Notes: generated from the letters alone by a model not told the origin. A DNA stretch of 64,000 nucleotides from Marinobacter halotolerans (GCF_008795985.1 NZ_VMHP01000002.1:372001-436000); one strand, 5' to 3'; positions 16,640 to 26,527 are shown, numbered from the stretch's first letter. Made by a program: numbers and translations.

Positions 16640-18127
16640 TCAGAACCCTTCCGGCACCTGAAACCCCGCCAGTCCCTGTTTTTCCAGCAACTCTGCAAAT
16701 CGGATGGTGGTCAGGTCCATACCCGGCGCGCCAATGACCTGAACACTGAAGGGCAGGCCGTTTCTGGTGCGGCCGATGGGGACGGAAGTGGCGGGCAGTC
16801 CCAGCAGGGTCGCCAGGGCGATCCAGCAGAACTGGTCCATGTAGGCGCGGGGTTTGCCGGCAACGGTGATGGTGCGTTTGAACACCGGGTTGCTGTGATC
16901 GTGGGGGATCGCAGCAGTGGGTGTGATGGGAGTCAGCAGCACGTCAAACTCTTCGAACAGTTCGGTGACCCGGGCGCGCATTTTCTCGCGGGTTTCGCTC
17001 CAGGACATCCATTCATAGACCGGCTGGTTGGCGCCGCGGCCGTATTCGCCGATGTGAGCGGTGACCGGGCCGAACAGGTGCAGCCATTTTTCCAGACGGG
17101 CGATCCATTTCATTTGCCGACGCTGGGATTTATTGAGTGACGTGCTCAACAGGCTGCCAAGCAGGTTGAAATAGGCTGGCAGGATGTGGGCCATACTCAG
17201 CAATTCGTGTCTGGCTTCAGACACCAGCGCGCCCTGGTTTTCCAGTTTGCCTGCAAGCTGCCGGTAGCCTTCGGTCAGTTCTTCATCAACGGGGCAGAGC
17301 GGGTCGGACAGCCAGAGCCCGACTCTTGCCTGTTCCAGCGATTCAATCTTCGCCGGCGCCATCGCCAGCTGCCAGCTGGTCTGTTCCCGTTCCGCGGGGC
17401 CGGCAATTACCCCAAGCAGAAGCGCCAGGTCGCTGGCGGTTCGGGCCATGGGGCCACCTTCGGCCAGGTCTGGCTGTGATTCGGTGCCGGGTGGCCCGGG
17501 TATGTGGCCGCGAAACGACACCAGTGTGCGGGACGGTTTGTGGCCGAAAACGCCGCAGAAATGGGCCGGTATGCGGATGGAACCGGCCAGGTCGCTGCCC
17601 ACTTCCAGGGGCGTCATGCCAGCGGCCAGGGCGGCTGCCGCGCCGCCGGACGAACCACCGGGTGTGTGGTCCGTGTTGAAGGGGTTGCGGGTAACGCCGA
17701 AGAGCTTGTTGTAGCTTTGCAGGTCGGTGGCGTAGATGGGCACGTTGGTCTTGCCCAGGATGATGGCCCCGGCGTCTTCCAGGCGTTTCACAACGTCTGC
17801 ATGGCGCTTCGGTTTGTGGTTCTGCAGGGCGGGGGCGCCGGCGGTGCAAGTCATGCCGGCGACTTCCCAGGTGTCTTTCAGGGTCAGTGGCAGGCCGTGC
17901 AGGGGGCCGGTGTTTTCTCCGCGTGCCAGTCTTGCGTCGGCCTCGGCCGCTTTGGCCAATGCGTCCTCTTCATTCAGGGTCACCACGGCGTTGATCTGTG
18001 GATTGTGCTCGCGGATTCTTTGCAGCAGGGCCTGGGTGAGCTCAGTGCTGGTAAGGCTGCCGTTCTTTAACGCTTCGACCAGATCGGTTGCAGGAGCGTA
18101 GTGATGTGTCGTCTGTGAAGGCGTCAT
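16640..18127 (-). CDS. Amidase (amidase signature family)
   Basis: A 495-residue hydrolase with the complete Ser-cisSer-Lys triad: Lys84 in LPLTLKDTWEV, Ser159 in GGSSGGAAAALAAG and the nucleophile Ser183 in GSDLAGSIRIPA. The spacing (75 then 24) is that of the family. It hydrolyses amide bonds of small amides; relatives include fatty acid amide hydrolases and indoleacetamide hydrolase. Without GatB or GatC nearby, a role in the Glu-tRNA amidotransferase is unlikely. It has no signal peptide, so it is cytosolic. It is well conserved in length and motifs. Confidence 0.92.
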   Translation of the reverse strand: MTPSQTTHHYAPATDLVEALKNGSLTSTELTQALLQRIREHNPQINAVVTLNEEDALAKAAEADARLARGENTGPLHGLPLTLKDTWEVAGMTCTAGAPALQNHKPKRHADVVKRLEDAGAIILGKTNVPIYATDLQSYNKLFGVTRNPFNTDHTPGGSSGGAAAALAAGMTPLEVGSDLAGSIRIPAHFCGVFGHKPSRTLVSFRGHIPGPPGTESQPDLAEGGPMARTASDLALLLGVIAGPAEREQTSWQLAMAPAKIESLEQARVGLWLSDPLCPVDEELTEGYRQLAGKLENQGALVSEARHELLSMAHILPAYFNLLGSLLSTSLNKSQRRQMKWIARLEKWLHLFGPVTAHIGEYGRGANQPVYEWMSWSETREKMRARVTELFEEFDVLLTPITPTAAIPHDHSNPVFKRTITVAGKPRAYMDQFCWIALATLLGLPATSVPIGRTRNGLPFSVQVIGAPGMDLTTIRFAELLEKQGLAGFQVPEGF

Positions 18128-18158
18128 GGCGACCTCTTGAATAACGGGTTTGTGCGGC

Positions 18159-19163
18159 TCAGGGCAGGTTTTCCCGCCAGTGTTTGACCCCGACCTGGGT
18201 TTTCACCGCTTCCAGAATTTCTGTGACCAGGCTGATCAATGCCTCGTTTCTGATTTCTTCTTCGTTCTCATCCGGCGACGGCAGAAAGACATTGACGATG
18301 TCTTCGATAAAAGCGTGGTTAGACGCCGATGCCAGGTCTTCAAGAATCTGATGGATGACGTGGGCGACAATATCGCCGACGCATTCTTCCAGGGTTTCCT
18401 GGATGGTTGGCCCCACTACCGGCAGATATTTCAGCCGGGACAGCTCCAGATTCTGTTTCAGTGCGTTGTCTACCCGGTTTTCAAGGTAGCTGCGCAGTGC
18501 GCCCCGGTTGGGTACGTATCCTTCCTGGGCGGCTTCCGCCACCCGCTGCGATAGCCAGTCCGATATCATTTCCCGTCTCGGGAAGAGGATGTCGTTCTGA
18601 ATACGCTCGAACAGGGGCGAGCCTTTTCTGATTTCGTCCTGGGCGCCGGAGAGCACCTTTATAACGATCCGGTCAGACAGCTCCTCCATGAACGCGTCAT
18701 AGTAGAAATTCAGAAACTGGTAGATCCGGGTCTGGGTTACATCGATAACCTTGTACTGGTGCAGGCGATAGACGATAGAAATCACCCGCAGTATGCGCAG
18801 GAAGCGGAAACTGCCCACCGGAATACAGCCGACGATGTCGTACCAATGTATGAACGGATAAAAATACCAGCGATCGTACACTCTGGCCTTGACCGCGTAG
18901 CCCCAACGCACGATAAATTCGGTCAGGAAAATGCCGACGAAGATCAGGTCATAAACGATGAAATTGCGGTGGATAGGCCGGTAGGCGTCCGTGATGGCGG
19001 GAGAAATGGCTGTCAGGCCGTCGCGCACCACCTCTATCGCGTACAGAGAATCGAAAATGATGAAGGCAAGATTGATAATCAATAGGCCCAGCATCGTAAA
19101 ATCGATGACGAACCAGATGAGCTGATGGCTCTTCTTCAGGTTTTCCGTATTAATTTTCAGCAT
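18159..19163 (-). CDS. Voltage-sensor-like membrane protein (annotated elsewhere as ion transporter)
   Basis: A 334-residue protein. The first 145 residues hold four hydrophobic segments (about 14-42, 65-88, 100-118 and a basic one), of which FRFLRILRVISIVYRLHQY has Arg every third position, as in an S4 voltage sensor. No pore loop or selectivity filter follows. The remaining 190 residues are soluble, helical and acidic, ending in LPSPDENEEEI and a helix. It therefore looks like a voltage-sensing domain with a cytoplasmic helical part, not a complete channel. A perfect 12-base palindrome (19164-19175) lies directly before the ATG. It diverges from tamA. Confidence 0.68.
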   Translation of the reverse strand: MLKINTENLKKSHQLIWFVIDFTMLGLLIINLAFIIFDSLYAIEVVRDGLTAISPAITDAYRPIHRNFIVYDLIFVGIFLTEFIVRWGYAVKARVYDRWYFYPFIHWYDIVGCIPVGSFRFLRILRVISIVYRLHQYKVIDVTQTRIYQFLNFYYDAFMEELSDRIVIKVLSGAQDEIRKGSPLFERIQNDILFPRREMISDWLSQRVAEAAQEGYVPNRGALRSYLENRVDNALKQNLELSRLKYLPVVGPTIQETLEECVGDIVAHVIHQILEDLASASNHAFIEDIVNVFLPSPDENEEEIRNEALISLVTEILEAVKTQVGVKHWRENLP

Positions 19164-19302
19164 TCAGGCGCCTGATTTTCAATGATCTTCAGGGAGATTA
19201 GCCTACCATGGATTAACTTGACCTGACCCCGACAAACTCCCAGTGTTGTTCAGGTTCGCAGTTTGCCGGTGCTTCACCCCATTTGAGACGACAAGAAAAC
19301 GG

Positions 19303-21060
19303 ATGCATTACCACCCAATTTTTCAACGGCGTTTCGGTGCGCTGACAGGCCTGATCCTGCTTTTGATCGCAGCGCCCTTCTGTGCCGCCGAACAGGTGAC
19401 TGTGGAGGTAAAGGGTGATTACCCCCAGTTGCAGGATAACGCCCAGGCCTTTCTCCGGGATGTTGACGGCCGGTCGCCGGATGGGCTTCGCCGGTATGTC
19501 AGCACCGCCAGGTCCCAGGTCAGCACCGCCCTGAAGGCCCTGGGTTACTATAATCCGGATATTGAATGGGAGATTATCCGGCCGGACGGCGACGATGCCC
19601 TGGCCCAACTGAAACTGACAGTTGAGCCCGGCGAGCCGGTACTTGTGCGGTCCAGGACGGTTGAAATAAACGGGCCGGGCAGTGATGACCCGGCGCTCAC
19701 CGCAAATCTTCCCGAACGTCCGACCGTTGGCAATGTGCTTGATCATGGCCAGTACAGTTCGCTGCGCCAGACCATCCAGAACAGGGCTCGGCAGCTGGGC
19801 TATTTTAACGGTAGCTTCGAGAAGCGTCTGCTTGAGGTCAATCCCGAACAGAAAACTGCTGACATCACCCTGATCTACCAGACCGGTCCCAGGTTCAAAC
19901 TTGGCGATGTGAGTTTTGAGGAGGGACACGGGTTTGATGTTTCGTTTCTCAGGCAGTTTGTGACCTTTGAGCCCGGCACACCCTACAACTCCGCGATGAT
20001 TGCGAAACTGAGCAGTGATCTCTCCAATAGCGGCTATTTTACCGGTGTCGACGTGGATGCGAATCCTTCGGAGGCAGAGGATACGGTTATCCCGGTTGTG
20101 ATTTCACTGCGCCCGCGCGATCCTCGTTCCGTTGCCGCCGGTATCGGCTTTTCCACCGACGTCGGCCCCCGGCTTCGGGGCACCTGGCGGGAGCACTGGA
20201 TCAATGAGTGGGGTCACCGTCGGGGCGCAGAAACCGAGCTTTCCAAGCCGCGCCAGAATATCTCCACCTGGTATGAGATACCGCTGGACCCGCCAATGAC
20301 TGATTCGATCCGCCTTTCCGCTGGTTACCAGCGTGAGGATATTGAAGACGTCGAGTCAGAGTTGATCACCCTGGAGCAGCAGTGGAATCACCAGCTGGAG
20401 ACGGGATGGATGCAGACAGCTTCGATCAAGCTGGAGGAGGAGCGTTTCCGGTTCGGCGATGGCACCAGGGAGCGCACCCGTCTTTTGCTGCCGGGGCTTG
20501 GTTATTCGAAGCTTCAGACAGATTCATCGTTTGACCCGTCCCGGGGGTATCGGCTGTCGGCGAAGGTAACGGGCGCGCACAGAGCGGTGCTGTCAGATGT
20601 GGATATCCTGCACGTGCTTCTGTTGGCCAAAGGCCTTTATACAGTGGCGGATGATCATCGCTTTCTGTCACGGGTACGTCTGGGTGCCGTGGCTACCAAC
20701 CGGTTCGAGGATGTGCCGCCGTCACTGCGGTTCTTTGCCGGTGGCGATCAGAGTGTGCGGGGCTATGGTTATGAAAGCCTGTCTCCTGAAAACAGCGAGG
20801 GAGTGGGCGTTGGTGGCCGGTACCTGATGTCTGGCAGTGTGGAATACCAGTACGAATTTATCGACAACTGGCGGGCAGCGTTCTTTGTGGATAAGGGCAA
20901 TGCGGTGGATAATCTCAATGATCCGCTGGCGACCGGTGTTGGCGCGGGAATCCGCTGGGTCAGCCCGGTCGGGCCACTGCGTCTGGACGTGGCCAAGGGG
21001 CTGGATCCTGAATTCGGTGGCGGATGGCGGGTGCATTTTTCAATGGGACCGGAGATATGA
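19303..21060 (+). CDS. tamA: TamA, outer-membrane Omp85 subunit of the translocation and assembly module
   Basis: A 585-residue Omp85 protein from ATG 19303. Its signal peptide includes LTGLILLLIAAPFCAA. Three POTRA domains follow (about 25-255) with the usual LGYYNPDIEWEI and LGYFNGSFEKRLLE patterns, then a 16-stranded barrel carrying the conserved RFFAGGDQSVRGYGYESLSP lock motif. The C-terminus ends WRVHFSMGPEI. TamA works with TamB to insert some outer-membrane proteins and move phospholipids to the outer membrane. Its stop overlaps the tamB start (ATGA), so the two are translated together. An earlier in-frame start (19243) exists but would put 20 residues before the signal peptide. Confidence 0.93.
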   Translation: MHYHPIFQRRFGALTGLILLLIAAPFCAAEQVTVEVKGDYPQLQDNAQAFLRDVDGRSPDGLRRYVSTARSQVSTALKALGYYNPDIEWEIIRPDGDDALAQLKLTVEPGEPVLVRSRTVEINGPGSDDPALTANLPERPTVGNVLDHGQYSSLRQTIQNRARQLGYFNGSFEKRLLEVNPEQKTADITLIYQTGPRFKLGDVSFEEGHGFDVSFLRQFVTFEPGTPYNSAMIAKLSSDLSNSGYFTGVDVDANPSEAEDTVIPVVISLRPRDPRSVAAGIGFSTDVGPRLRGTWREHWINEWGHRRGAETELSKPRQNISTWYEIPLDPPMTDSIRLSAGYQREDIEDVESELITLEQQWNHQLETGWMQTASIKLEEERFRFGDGTRERTRLLLPGLGYSKLQTDSSFDPSRGYRLSAKVTGAHRAVLSDVDILHVLLLAKGLYTVADDHRFLSRVRLGAVATNRFEDVPPSLRFFAGGDQSVRGYGYESLSPENSEGVGVGGRYLMSGSVEYQYEFIDNWRAAFFVDKGNAVDNLNDPLATGVGAGIRWVSPVGPLRLDVAKGLDPEFGGGWRVHFSMGPEI

Positions 21061-24000
21061 CCGAGACCCAGAACGCTCAAACTCCCCAAACTCCGCCGCC
21101 AGAAAGACACCGGCTGCGGTTCTGGCTGCTGACTTTGCTGGCGGTTCTGGTATTGCTGCCGGTTATTCTGATTGGCGCACTGTTTCTGGTGCTGCGGTCT
21201 GACACGGGTACGGCCTGGGTGATTGACCAGGTGCCCGGTCTGCAAGTGACCAATGGCCAGGGTTCGCTACTGGGCCGCTGGCAGGCGGAACAGCTGGTCT
21301 GGCAGGGATTTGGAACCGGAGTCGAGGTTTCAGAACCATTAATTGACTGGTCGCCGACCTGCCTGTTCCAGAAGGCGTTCTGCCTGGAGCAGCTGACCGC
21401 CGAATCCGTGTCGGTCACCCTGATGTCGCCCCAGACTGACCAGTCCAAGCCTTCACCAATTGAACTTCCGACGCTGGACCTGCCGTTGTCCATGAGGATC
21501 GGCTCGGTCGATATCGGCCCACTGACTGTGAACGAGCAGACCGCCTGGGACCGGCTTCAGCTCAGTGCCACCGGGTCCGGTTCCGACTGGAATCTGTCGC
21601 AGTTGAGCCTTGTTCGCGGGGCGATTGAACTGGATCTTTCCGGGAATCTTGAAATGCGGGGGGATTGGCCGCTGGGTATGACGGCGAACGTTCAGCTGCC
21701 GCCGGTTCAGGATGAAGCCTGGTCCCTCGATCTGAACCTGAGCGGCAGTGTTGCGGAACTGCTGGTCAGTGGTAACAGCAAGGGCTACCTTCAGGCCAGC
21801 CTGTCCGGCAGCGTCCAGCCTTTGAAACCGGAGCTGCCGGCCAGTCTGCAGGTGAAAACAGACAGCTTCAGAGCGGCCGACACCCTGCCGGAAACCCTGA
21901 CACTGCTCAATACCGACATTGCGCTTCAGGGCAGTCTCGAAAACGGATTCCGGGCCAAAGGCAAAGGCCAACTGCCCGGAGCTGACGGGAAGATCGGGCT
22001 GGCACTGAGCGGCCTGGTGACCACCACCGGCATCCAGAATCTGGATCTCAGCCTGACCGGCAAAGGCACCGGCGACGCCGAGAAGGGGACTGCATCGGTT
22101 GAAGGCAGCCTGAGTTGGGCCGAGGCACTTGCCCTGGATGCCCAGGTGCTGCTGGATGCGTTTCCCTGGTACAACCTGGTGCCCGGCGTAGCGCCGCCTC
22201 CGGTTGTTTTGAACCGGCTCAGCGGCGATCTGGCCTATTCCGATGGCAGCTATAACGCCACACTGGAGGCGGTAGTAGATAGCCCCCAGGGCCGGGCAAA
22301 CCTGGAATCAAAAATCGACGGGGATCTGGAATCACTGACCCTGTCTGAACTGAAGGTCAATTCCGGTGCCGGGTTCCTCAGTGGCAGGGCAAATCTGGGC
22401 TTTGCCGGGCCACTTTCCTGGGACGCCAACCTGCAACTCAGCGAGTTCAACCCCGGTTACTGGGTACCGGCTGCAACGGCAAGCCTGAGCGGAGAGGTCA
22501 CCACTGAGGGCAAGCTTGCTTCGCAAGGCCCACCGTCGATCAGCGCCACCTGGGACCTGCAGGGTACCTGGCGCGCCAGCGACGCGGAGATCCGCGGCAA
22601 GCTGCGCCAGTCCGGCGATGCGTTGGCTCTTTCAGAATTTGAACTGCAGGTGGCCGATAACCGGATTGCCGGGCAGGGGCAATGGGGCCAGAAGCTGTCC
22701 GGTGATTTCCAGCTGAACATGTCCGAGCCAGAGCTGCTGCTGCCGCAATTGGAAGGTGGGTTCAATGGCAATCTTTCGGTGAGTGGCACACCTGAAGCGC
22801 CGCTGGGAAATCTCACCGTTTCCGGGAAAAACGTCGGCTGGGACGATCTGGTGGAAGTGGACGGGCTGGAGCTGACCGCCAGCCTGTCGGAAGGCCAGAC
22901 GGTAAGCGGCGGCCTGACCGCGACCGGGGTTTCAGGGGCTGGCCAGAAACTGAAAAGCCTGTCGCTGGAGCTGTCCGGAACCCGGCAGGATCACCAACTG
23001 ACCGTCAGCGCGATACAGGAACAGGCCGAGGTGCTGTTCCGCTTTGCTGGCGGCGCGGGAGCTGACTGGGCAAGCTGGAAGGGTCAGCTTGAGACGGGTG
23101 AGATTGATATACCCGGCCAGGATCAATACTGGCGCCTGAACCAGCCGGCGGATCTGGCCTATGACCAGAGTGGCCAGCTAACCTTCGGCCGCCACTGCTG
23201 GAGCTGGCAGCAGGCCTCTGTATGCGCTGGCCGTCAGATATTGTTGCCGCAACTGGCCCTTGACTACACGATACGCAACTTCCCCACCACGGCCCTGGCG
23301 CCGCTGGTGCCGGAAACCCTGAAGTGGGACACGCTTCTGGACGCAGAGCTGACATTCAATACCAAAGGCTCCGGCCCCGAGGGCAGTCTGAAGGTCAACG
23401 CCGGGAGCGGTGAGTTCTCCGTGTTGAACGCCGGTGAATGGGAGAGCTTCAACTACAACACGCTGACGTCCGATGTGAAGCTGTTACCGGAACAGGCAAA
23501 CCTTTCTTTTGAACTTGAAGGACCCCGGCTGGGGAACCTGTCGGCCAACGTCAGCGTTGATCCGATGTCAGAGGAGCGCACCCTGGACGGGCAATTCCGG
23601 ATCTCGAACCTCGACATCGCCATGGCTGCCGTATTTGCGGATCTGGAGGAAGTGAAAGGGCAGATCAATGGCCAGGGCCAGATCTCCGGGCCCTTGATGA
23701 AACCGGCGATAGACGGGGAACTGGTTCTGAGTGGCGGAGAAATCTCTGACCCATCCCTGCCAATGTCGTTTGAAAAACTGGTGGCCAGCGTCACCTTCAA
23801 CGGCTACCAGGCAGATCTCTCCGGGCGGTGGCAAAGTAACGCCCGCAGTTCCGGAACACTGGAAGGTACCGCCAGTTGGAAAGACCAGCCAACGCTGACG
23901 CTGTCTCTGGCCGGGGATCGCCTGCCGTTTTACTACGAGCCTTATGCCGATCTGGAACTGAACCCGGATCTGGAGATTACCTACCGCACGGGCGAACTCA

Positions 24001-24818
24001 GCATCAGCGGAAGACTGGCTGTGCCCCGGGGCAAGATCGAAATTACCGAACTACCGGAGCAGGCGGTATCCGTGTCCGAAGACGAAGTGATTGTGGGGCG
24101 GGAAGCCCGCGATAGCGGGGGACCGGCGGTCAATCTGGATATTACGGTGGTCGTCGGCGAGGACGAGGTATCATTTAACGGGTTCGAGGTGACCGGTGAT
24201 CTCAAGGGTACCCTTCGTATCGGCAACGATCTCAATACCCGGGGGTCCCTGCGCCTGATCAATGGCCGTTACGAGGCCTACGGCCAGGAGCTGGAATTGC
24301 GTCGCGCCCGGCTTATTTTTACCGGCCCACTGACTGAGCCCTACGTGGATATTGAGGCCATTCGCCGGGTGGATACGGTTATTGCCGGGATTCGTCTATC
24401 CGGGCCTGTCACCAAGCCGCAAACGGAGGTGTTCTCCGAGCCGGATATGCCCCAGACCGATGCGCTCTCCTACCTGATACTGGGCAAGCCCCCAGGTGCG
24501 CCAAGTCAGGGAGGTGACGCGCAGATGCGCAGTGCGGCGATTGCCCTGGGGCTGAATCAGACGGCCGGGGTTACCCGCGGGATCGGCGAGGAACTGGGGA
24601 TTGAGCAACTCACCCTGGAAACCCAGGGGTCCGGAACTGACTCTGCAGTGGTGGCCAGTGGTTACCTGAGCGAAGACCTGAGCGTCCGTTACGGCGTGGG
24701 GATTTTCGAACCCTTCACCACCGTGGCACTGCGCTACGACCTGGGAAGGTACTTCTATCTTGAAGCTGCCAGCGGGCTTGCGTCGTCCCTCGACATTTTC
24801 TATACCAGAGACTTCTAG
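21057..24818 (+). CDS. tamB: TamB, inner-membrane-anchored partner of TamA
   Basis: A 1253-residue protein. It has one N-terminal membrane helix (FWLLTLLAVLVLLPVILIGALFLV, about 22-45), then a very long stretch of beta repeats forming the periplasm-spanning groove of this family, with many short Gly/Ser-rich strands. It ends in the DUF490 C-terminal region that contacts TamA, including the terminal SSLDIFYTRDF. Length matches E. coli TamB (about 1259). The ATG overlaps the tamA stop codon by the ATGA arrangement. It joins inner and outer membranes in protein assembly and lipid transport. Confidence 0.94.
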   Translation: MTETQNAQTPQTPPPERHRLRFWLLTLLAVLVLLPVILIGALFLVLRSDTGTAWVIDQVPGLQVTNGQGSLLGRWQAEQLVWQGFGTGVEVSEPLIDWSPTCLFQKAFCLEQLTAESVSVTLMSPQTDQSKPSPIELPTLDLPLSMRIGSVDIGPLTVNEQTAWDRLQLSATGSGSDWNLSQLSLVRGAIELDLSGNLEMRGDWPLGMTANVQLPPVQDEAWSLDLNLSGSVAELLVSGNSKGYLQASLSGSVQPLKPELPASLQVKTDSFRAADTLPETLTLLNTDIALQGSLENGFRAKGKGQLPGADGKIGLALSGLVTTTGIQNLDLSLTGKGTGDAEKGTASVEGSLSWAEALALDAQVLLDAFPWYNLVPGVAPPPVVLNRLSGDLAYSDGSYNATLEAVVDSPQGRANLESKIDGDLESLTLSELKVNSGAGFLSGRANLGFAGPLSWDANLQLSEFNPGYWVPAATASLSGEVTTEGKLASQGPPSISATWDLQGTWRASDAEIRGKLRQSGDALALSEFELQVADNRIAGQGQWGQKLSGDFQLNMSEPELLLPQLEGGFNGNLSVSGTPEAPLGNLTVSGKNVGWDDLVEVDGLELTASLSEGQTVSGGLTATGVSGAGQKLKSLSLELSGTRQDHQLTVSAIQEQAEVLFRFAGGAGADWASWKGQLETGEIDIPGQDQYWRLNQPADLAYDQSGQLTFGRHCWSWQQASVCAGRQILLPQLALDYTIRNFPTTALAPLVPETLKWDTLLDAELTFNTKGSGPEGSLKVNAGSGEFSVLNAGEWESFNYNTLTSDVKLLPEQANLSFELEGPRLGNLSANVSVDPMSEERTLDGQFRISNLDIAMAAVFADLEEVKGQINGQGQISGPLMKPAIDGELVLSGGEISDPSLPMSFEKLVASVTFNGYQADLSGRWQSNARSSGTLEGTASWKDQPTLTLSLAGDRLPFYYEPYADLELNPDLEITYRTGELSISGRLAVPRGKIEITELPEQAVSVSEDEVIVGREARDSGGPAVNLDITVVVGEDEVSFNGFEVTGDLKGTLRIGNDLNTRGSLRLINGRYEAYGQELELRRARLIFTGPLTEPYVDIEAIRRVDTVIAGIRLSGPVTKPQTEVFSEPDMPQTDALSYLILGKPPGAPSQGGDAQMRSAAIALGLNQTAGVTRGIGEELGIEQLTLETQGSGTDSAVVASGYLSEDLSVRYGVGIFEPFTTVALRYDLGRYFYLEAASGLASSLDIFYTRDF

Positions 24819-24831
24819 GCCGCTGGCGGGG

Positions 24832-25557
24832 TCAGGGTGAGGGCTCGTCCAGCCGGATGAGCTTGCGCTGTTCCGCAGCCTGGACAAAGTGGCGGAATAT
24901 CCGCCGATGCCCGCGATGGTAAAACAGATACTCCGGGTGCCACTGAATGCCCATCAGCCACTGGCCGGTGGTGTTCTCGATGGCTTGTACGAACCAGTCC
25001 TTGTCGATTGCCACCACCTGCAGATGTCTGCCCAGCTTCTTGATCGCCTGGCTGTGAATCCGGTTGGCGCCAATCACCGAGTCATCCATGACTTCCCGCA
25101 GGCGGCTGCCCTTGGCCAGGCAGACGGTCTGCCAGGGCAGCAGTAGTGGCCGGTGCCGGGTATGTTTACGCAGAGGTGTGACGTTCTGGCAGAGCGATCC
25201 GCCTCGGAAAATATTGATCAGCTGCGCCCCTCGACAGATGCCCAACACCGGAATCCCCAGGCTTTCCGCGTGGGACAGAATCCGGAAATCCGTCTCATCC
25301 CGCCTGACATCATAATTGGCGGTGACCATCGGCTGCTGGCCGTAGCGGGAGGGATGAACGTGGGTGCCACCGGACAGCACCAGGCCGTCCAGCAGCGCTA
25401 CATCCACCCTCGAACCCGGCCTTATGGTGTGGGTGCGCGCGCCTTGAAGCCGCAGGGCAAGACTGATCAGCCGGTGGGCCAGGCTGCGCCGCGACGGGCC
25501 GCTGATGCCAATGGTCAGGCCGGGATGTTCCGGCTTTTCAACGGGCGTTTCAGACAT
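24832..25557 (-). CDS. Gamma-glutamyl hydrolase-type class I glutamine amidotransferase (PuuD-like)
   Basis: A 241-residue peptidase C26 protein. The nucleophile is in VLGICRGAQLINI and the His-Glu pair in GIQWHPEYLF; LSGGTHVHPSRYG is the oxyanion-side loop. Relatives such as PuuD remove gamma-glutamyl groups from amines. Here it is directly downstream of an amidoligase gene and overlaps its end by 8 bases, so translation is coupled. A ligase that adds and a hydrolase that removes a glutamyl-type bond is a known pairing in amidoligase neighbourhoods, and suggests control of a peptide or amine conjugate. The ATG at 25557 is set by this overlap. It converges on tamB. Confidence 0.88.
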   Translation of the reverse strand: MSETPVEKPEHPGLTIGISGPSRRSLAHRLISLALRLQGARTHTIRPGSRVDVALLDGLVLSGGTHVHPSRYGQQPMVTANYDVRRDETDFRILSHAESLGIPVLGICRGAQLINIFRGGSLCQNVTPLRKHTRHRPLLLPWQTVCLAKGSRLREVMDDSVIGANRIHSQAIKKLGRHLQVVAIDKDWFVQAIENTTGQWLMGIQWHPEYLFYHRGHRRIFRHFVQAAEQRKLIRLDEPSP

Positions 25558-26527
25558 AGTTCCTTTCATGAAGCATCTGTTCGGTGGTTTCGGGCCAGCT
25601 ATGGGTCAGGTTGCGAAGGCGGATTTTCCGGCTGTCCCGGAATGCCCTGACCATGTGCGCAAGATCTTCCGCATTGGTGACCAGCTGTTCCAGTACAACC
25701 CAGTCGTTCCACACTGTCGAGAAGTGCCAGAGCGGGTTGTCAATATCGCAGTCTGGCAGCCGATAGTGCAGCGTGGGCCGGCTCTTGATGCGCGGATCAT
25801 CAACATAGCGGGCCAGCAGTTCCCGATCAATATGAGCAAACAGTGGCAGCAGGTCCAATGCCTTGTTCCGGGTCGGATTGTGATGAAGGTAATCCTCCAT
25901 CAGCTGCTTCATATCCGGCGCGTAGTCATAGTCAATCAGCAGATCAATGTAGGCGCTGCTCCACGGCTCTATATAGGTAGTGAGCTTGCGGCTGATGTCC
26001 AGCTGATGGCGTGCTTTCAGCCAGTCATAGAGCGCCGCAAACCCTCGCAGGTAACGTAGCAGCGTGGTTGCTTCCAGGTCCGGCAATTCCGGGTTCAGCT
26101 GAAGACCGAAGGCATAATAGATGGCCTCGCGGCTGCCCAGGGCGCCGGCTTCCCGCAGCCGGTCGCAGAGCGTCTCGATTCGTTCCACTTCGCTGAATGG
26201 CAGCGGCGGGGTGATAATTTCCAGCGGGACGATCTTTTCCGCCGCGGCATCTATCACACTCATGGCGTGACCGCCCAGTTCGCGGACGGATTCCGGCAGA
26301 CGGCTATCCTGAAGGTCGAGATCCTTGATGGGGTCGGAATCCAGCTCAATGAGGAAGGCGCCCAGATCCGTTTTGACCTCTGAGACATAGCGGTTGACCT
26401 GTTGGCTCTGGCCCTCAAGGAGCCTGGTGCACAGAACAACCAACTCCTCATAGCCCAGCCCCGAAAGCTCGACTTCTATCCCCACCTTTCTTTCCGAGCC
26501 GTCTTTTGTCTTCAGAATATCCGGCAT
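25550..26527 (-). CDS. Amidoligase-family enzyme
   Basis: About 325 residues from ATG 26527. It matches the amidoligase branch of the COOH-NH2 ligase superfamily (relatives of glutamine synthetase and glutamate-cysteine ligase). It shows the early metal-site strand RKVGIEVELSGLG, the SEVKTDLGAFLIELDSDPIKDLD stretch and the EIITPPLPFSEVERIE motif. Such enzymes form gamma-glutamyl or peptide-side-chain amide bonds. The partner gene encodes the matching hydrolase type. The frame is open further upstream to 26644, but the family begins near this ATG; ATG 26578 is an alternative. The acceptor molecule cannot be told from the sequence. Confidence 0.82.
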   Translation of the reverse strand: MPDILKTKDGSERKVGIEVELSGLGYEELVVLCTRLLEGQSQQVNRYVSEVKTDLGAFLIELDSDPIKDLDLQDSRLPESVRELGGHAMSVIDAAAEKIVPLEIITPPLPFSEVERIETLCDRLREAGALGSREAIYYAFGLQLNPELPDLEATTLLRYLRGFAALYDWLKARHQLDISRKLTTYIEPWSSAYIDLLIDYDYAPDMKQLMEDYLHHNPTRNKALDLLPLFAHIDRELLARYVDDPRIKSRPTLHYRLPDCDIDNPLWHFSTVWNDWVVLEQLVTNAEDLAHMVRAFRDSRKIRLRNLTHSWPETTEQMLHERNYV

